Assembly (NCBI GenBank): GCA_003252075.1
Contig: QKDO01000038.1
Span: forward strand, 1 to 34,809
Direction: 5' to 3'
DNA from: Nitrospirota bacterium
GTDB lineage: Bacteria > Nitrospirota > Thermodesulfovibrionia > Thermodesulfovibrionales > UBA6898
DNA length: 34,809 nucleotides
In this document: piece after piece, positions 33,194 through 34,809 of the stretch
Position numbering within the stretch: the stretch's first letter is position 1
Layout: the number at the start of each line of letters is the position of its first letter
Program-made: the position numbers and the translations under genes
The notes under the pieces: generated by a model
What the model was told of the DNA's origin: nothing
Seen by the model: the letters and a program-made list of their open reading frames with translations, nothing else
The model's database searches: none

Positions 33194-33718
33194 ATGAAAA
33201 AGTCTATGCTTGTCATTCTGACCATGATCCTGTCAGTTAGCACGTTTCTCTTTGCCGGGTCGATATCGAAGGCTCACGCCGACGGATCGAAGGTCCTCGA
33301 ATTCAATACCATGATCGGAGTGCCAAGACCCTTTACCGGTGTAGATAACGCGATCCGCGGCGTACCGGGCGGCGGTTTGCCCTGGGTCATCGAGTTTGGC
33401 AAAGGGAAGCTCAGCCCGGATGGCGATGTAAATGTACTGGTGAGAGGATTAGTGTTCGATCCCAGTGATCCGGAGGTGATCGCTCGCGGCCTCGCTGGCA
33501 TCAATACCGTACCGAACTTCAAGGTCGTGGTGAGCTGCCTGAGCAAGAATACTGCTGGCGCGGCAATCATTGTAAACGTTTCGACCGGTCTCTTCCCGGC
33601 TGATATAGGAGGGAATGCGCATATCAAGGATTCCGTTGCCTTGCCCTTCCCGTGCATTGCGCCAATTCTTTTCGTGACAAGCCCGGGCGGGGCCTGGTTC
33701 GCTGCAACAGGATTCTAA
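33194..33718 (+). CDS. Small exported protein of unknown function
   Basis: The 174-residue product has a clear signal peptide (KKSMLVILTMILSVSTFLFAG, cleavage probably after AHA at about 29). The mature part is Gly/Val/Pro-rich and beta-like, with two cysteines (SCL, PC) that could pair. I recognise no domain. AAGGAGG precedes the ATG. The gene is alone, behind a promoter and structured leader, and is followed by a perfect 12-bp hairpin. Expression may be controlled by the leader. Confidence 0.82.
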   Translation: MKKSMLVILTMILSVSTFLFAGSISKAHADGSKVLEFNTMIGVPRPFTGVDNAIRGVPGGGLPWVIEFGKGKLSPDGDVNVLVRGLVFDPSDPEVIARGLAGINTVPNFKVVVSCLSKNTAGAAIIVNVSTGLFPADIGGNAHIKDSVALPFPCIAPILFVTSPGGAWFAATGF

Positions 33719-33742
33719 ATGTACCTTACTGCTTGCTGATGT

Positions 33743-33770
33743 GGACGGGTGGAAGTTTTTCCACTCGTCC
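33743..33770 (+). terminator. Perfect 12-bp hairpin after the exported-protein gene
   Basis: GGACGGGTGGAA (33743-33754) pairs along its full length, with one G-T wobble, with TTCCACTCGTCC (33759-33770) around a four-base loop. No T run follows, so it may terminate poorly or act as a 3' stabiliser. Confidence 0.5.
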
Positions 33771-34154
33771 TGTTCGAGAGTACATAGCCCATCCTGTTCC
33801 ATTGCTCTGCCTCAAATTTGATGTCCCTGCGTCGCAAAAAACCCTCGCAGCCTTCTCCTCTGTGCTTACTGATGTAGGTACCGTCCGCCACCCTCTGTAT
33901 GCTGCTCTCCCTGTCAGCCTGCCTGCCGCAGCAGGAAACTTAGCAGAGCACATATTAGTAGAATGTACAAGTTGCCTCGAGAGAGTAGTAAGCCACAATA
34001 GTTTCTGATTTTAATACCTGTGTTTTTTCGGTGTCCCTGAGAAAATCACTATGCAGACTTCGGGACGAATGTTACAATGGTGAGCATGAAGGGAAAGACT
34101 TCTCATATCCTTCCTAAAGACAGCACCTTCTGAGCGTGATATAACTATTTGGCT

Positions 34155-34179
34155 TATAACCGATCATTGACATATGTCA
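34155..34179 (+). promoter_or_regulatory. Promoter/operator candidate of the flavin-reductase-like gene
   Basis: TATAAC (34155-34160) is a plausible -10, with its -35 poorly conserved. The perfect 12-bp palindrome TGACATATGTCA (34168-34179) lies at the predicted transcription start and touches the AGGAGG ribosome binding site. It could bind a dimeric repressor or fold over the ribosome binding site. Confidence 0.4.
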
Positions 34180-34189
34180 GGAGGACTGC

Positions 34190-34765
34190 ATGGCTAAAAT
34201 AACAGTAGACAAAAGTCTATTCTGTCTCCCTTGGACTCAGACCCTGCTGGGAACCCACTTGAATGGAAAGGCCAACTTCATGGCACTAGACTGGACTACA
34301 CGGGTCAATTACCAGCCCGCCCTGCTTGGCATCTGCGTAAACCGTAGCCACGCCTCGAACGAGGCAATCCGAGAGAATGGACAGTTCAGCGTGAACATCC
34401 CGACCGTGGACATGGTGGCTGTGACGGACTACTGTGGCATTGTCTCAGGTAGCACGGTGGACAAGTCGGGGCTCTTCGATGTCTTTTATGGGCAGTTGAA
34501 GGCGGCTCCATTGATCACGGCTTGTCCCCTGAACATCGAATGCCAGCTTTTTCAGACGGTAGATCTGCCCACGAACACCCTGTTCATTGGGGAGATCGTG
34601 AACATCTACTCCGAGGAGCGGTACCTCCATAACGGCAAGCCGGATGTGAAGAAAGTCCGGCCATTCCTCCTGACCATGCCGGACAATCGATTCTGGGCTG
34701 TGGGTGAGCAGGTGGGAAATGCATGGAGGGATGGAGTAGCATATCAGAAGAAAATGAATCAATGA
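34190..34765 (+). CDS. Flavin reductase-like (flavoredoxin-type) protein
   Basis: The 191-residue protein has the split-barrel FMN-binding pattern of the flavin reductase-like family. This includes NFMALDWTTRVNYQPALLGICVNRSHASNEAIRENGQFSVNIP, seen in parts as NFMALDWTTRVNYQP and NGQFSVNIP, and a later FIGEIVNIYSEERY. The PLNIECQL strand is typical. Such proteins bind FMN and reduce flavins, or carry electrons like flavoredoxin; the partner is unknown. A strong AGGAGG sets the start. It is solitary and followed by a small hairpin. Confidence 0.88.
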   Translation: MAKITVDKSLFCLPWTQTLLGTHLNGKANFMALDWTTRVNYQPALLGICVNRSHASNEAIRENGQFSVNIPTVDMVAVTDYCGIVSGSTVDKSGLFDVFYGQLKAAPLITACPLNIECQLFQTVDLPTNTLFIGEIVNIYSEERYLHNGKPDVKKVRPFLLTMPDNRFWAVGEQVGNAWRDGVAYQKKMNQ

Positions 34766-34770
34766 TCGGA

Positions 34771-34797
34771 TGCCCCGCTAGAGGAAATCGGGGGGCA
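34771..34797 (+). terminator. GC-rich hairpin near the window end
   Basis: TGCCCC (34771-34776) pairs with GGGGCA (34792-34797) just after the flavin-reductase-like stop. Only a few non-T bases follow before the window ends, so a terminator role is uncertain. Confidence 0.4.
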
Positions 34798-34809
34798 ATA
34801 CTACTTCCT

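Larger units (their letters stand above)
33719..34189. other. Intergenic region with hairpin and operator candidate
   Basis: Frames across 33652-34008 and its complement show no protein-like sequence. The stretch holds the hairpin at 33743-33770, and a -10-like TATAAC with a palindrome just before the flavin-reductase-like gene. Confidence 0.5.

Overview
The window looks like a chromosomal segment of a diderm, LPS-bearing, probably anaerobic and diazotrophic bacterium. It carries a heptose kinase, an MsbA-type exporter, an O-antigen ligase/polymerase, a NifA-type activator, PII, sigma-54 promoters and an Fe-S-type PP-loop thiolation enzyme. Gene content and style suggest Nitrospirota or a deltaproteobacterial relative. 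That placement is inference from family resemblance; no marker gene in the window settles it.

Layout. (1) 1-2683: sparse DNA with two exported-protein genes on the minus strand (a NosL-like protein and a secreted protein of unknown role), then a strong minus-strand terminator. (2) 2684-7110: a nitrogen-control block. nifA is on the minus strand. Divergent from it are a class I glutamine amidotransferase, glnB (PII) and glnA, with two good sigma-54 promoter matches and an intrinsic terminator after glnA. (3) 7381-8340: an orphan hypothetical gene and a flavin-binding (PPOX-like) gene broken by a one-base frameshift in an A run. (4) 8594-13528: a CdaZ/DacZ-type diadenylate cyclase, heptose-7-phosphate kinase (hldA), a PP-loop tRNA thiolase-like enzyme, and hisF/hisA. 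(5) 13584-31025: a long plus-strand envelope-glycan cluster. It contains a DUF3108 protein, msbA, a polysaccharide deacetylase, five GT4 enzymes, three GT2 enzymes, two CgeB/GT1-like proteins, an LPS-kinase-like protein, an O-antigen ligase/polymerase and UDP-glucose dehydrogenase. Most genes overlap or abut, so it probably behaves as one operon with a few internal restarts. (6) 31097-32525: tRNA-Val(CAC) followed by a short AT-richer module with a tyrosine integrase and an XRE regulator, i.e. the end of an integrated element whose other end is not visible. (7) 32900-34809: a promoter, a structured leader resembling a c-di-GMP-I (GEMM) riboswitch, a small exported protein, and a flavin-reductase-like gene behind a palindromic operator candidate.

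How the genes may work together. NifA, PII, glutamine synthetase and the sigma-54 promoters form a nitrogen-response unit. HldA supplies activated heptose for the LPS core. The glycosyltransferases, kinase, deacetylase and Ugd (UDP-glucuronate) build and decorate core or O-antigen sugars. MsbA flips the lipid-linked core and the ligase-like membrane protein polymerises or attaches the glycan. Several genes (nifA, the amidotransferase, hldA, hisA, the DUF3108 gene, msbA) have a -10 or -12 element only a few bases before the start codon and no clear Shine-Dalgarno, suggesting very short or leaderless mRNAs.
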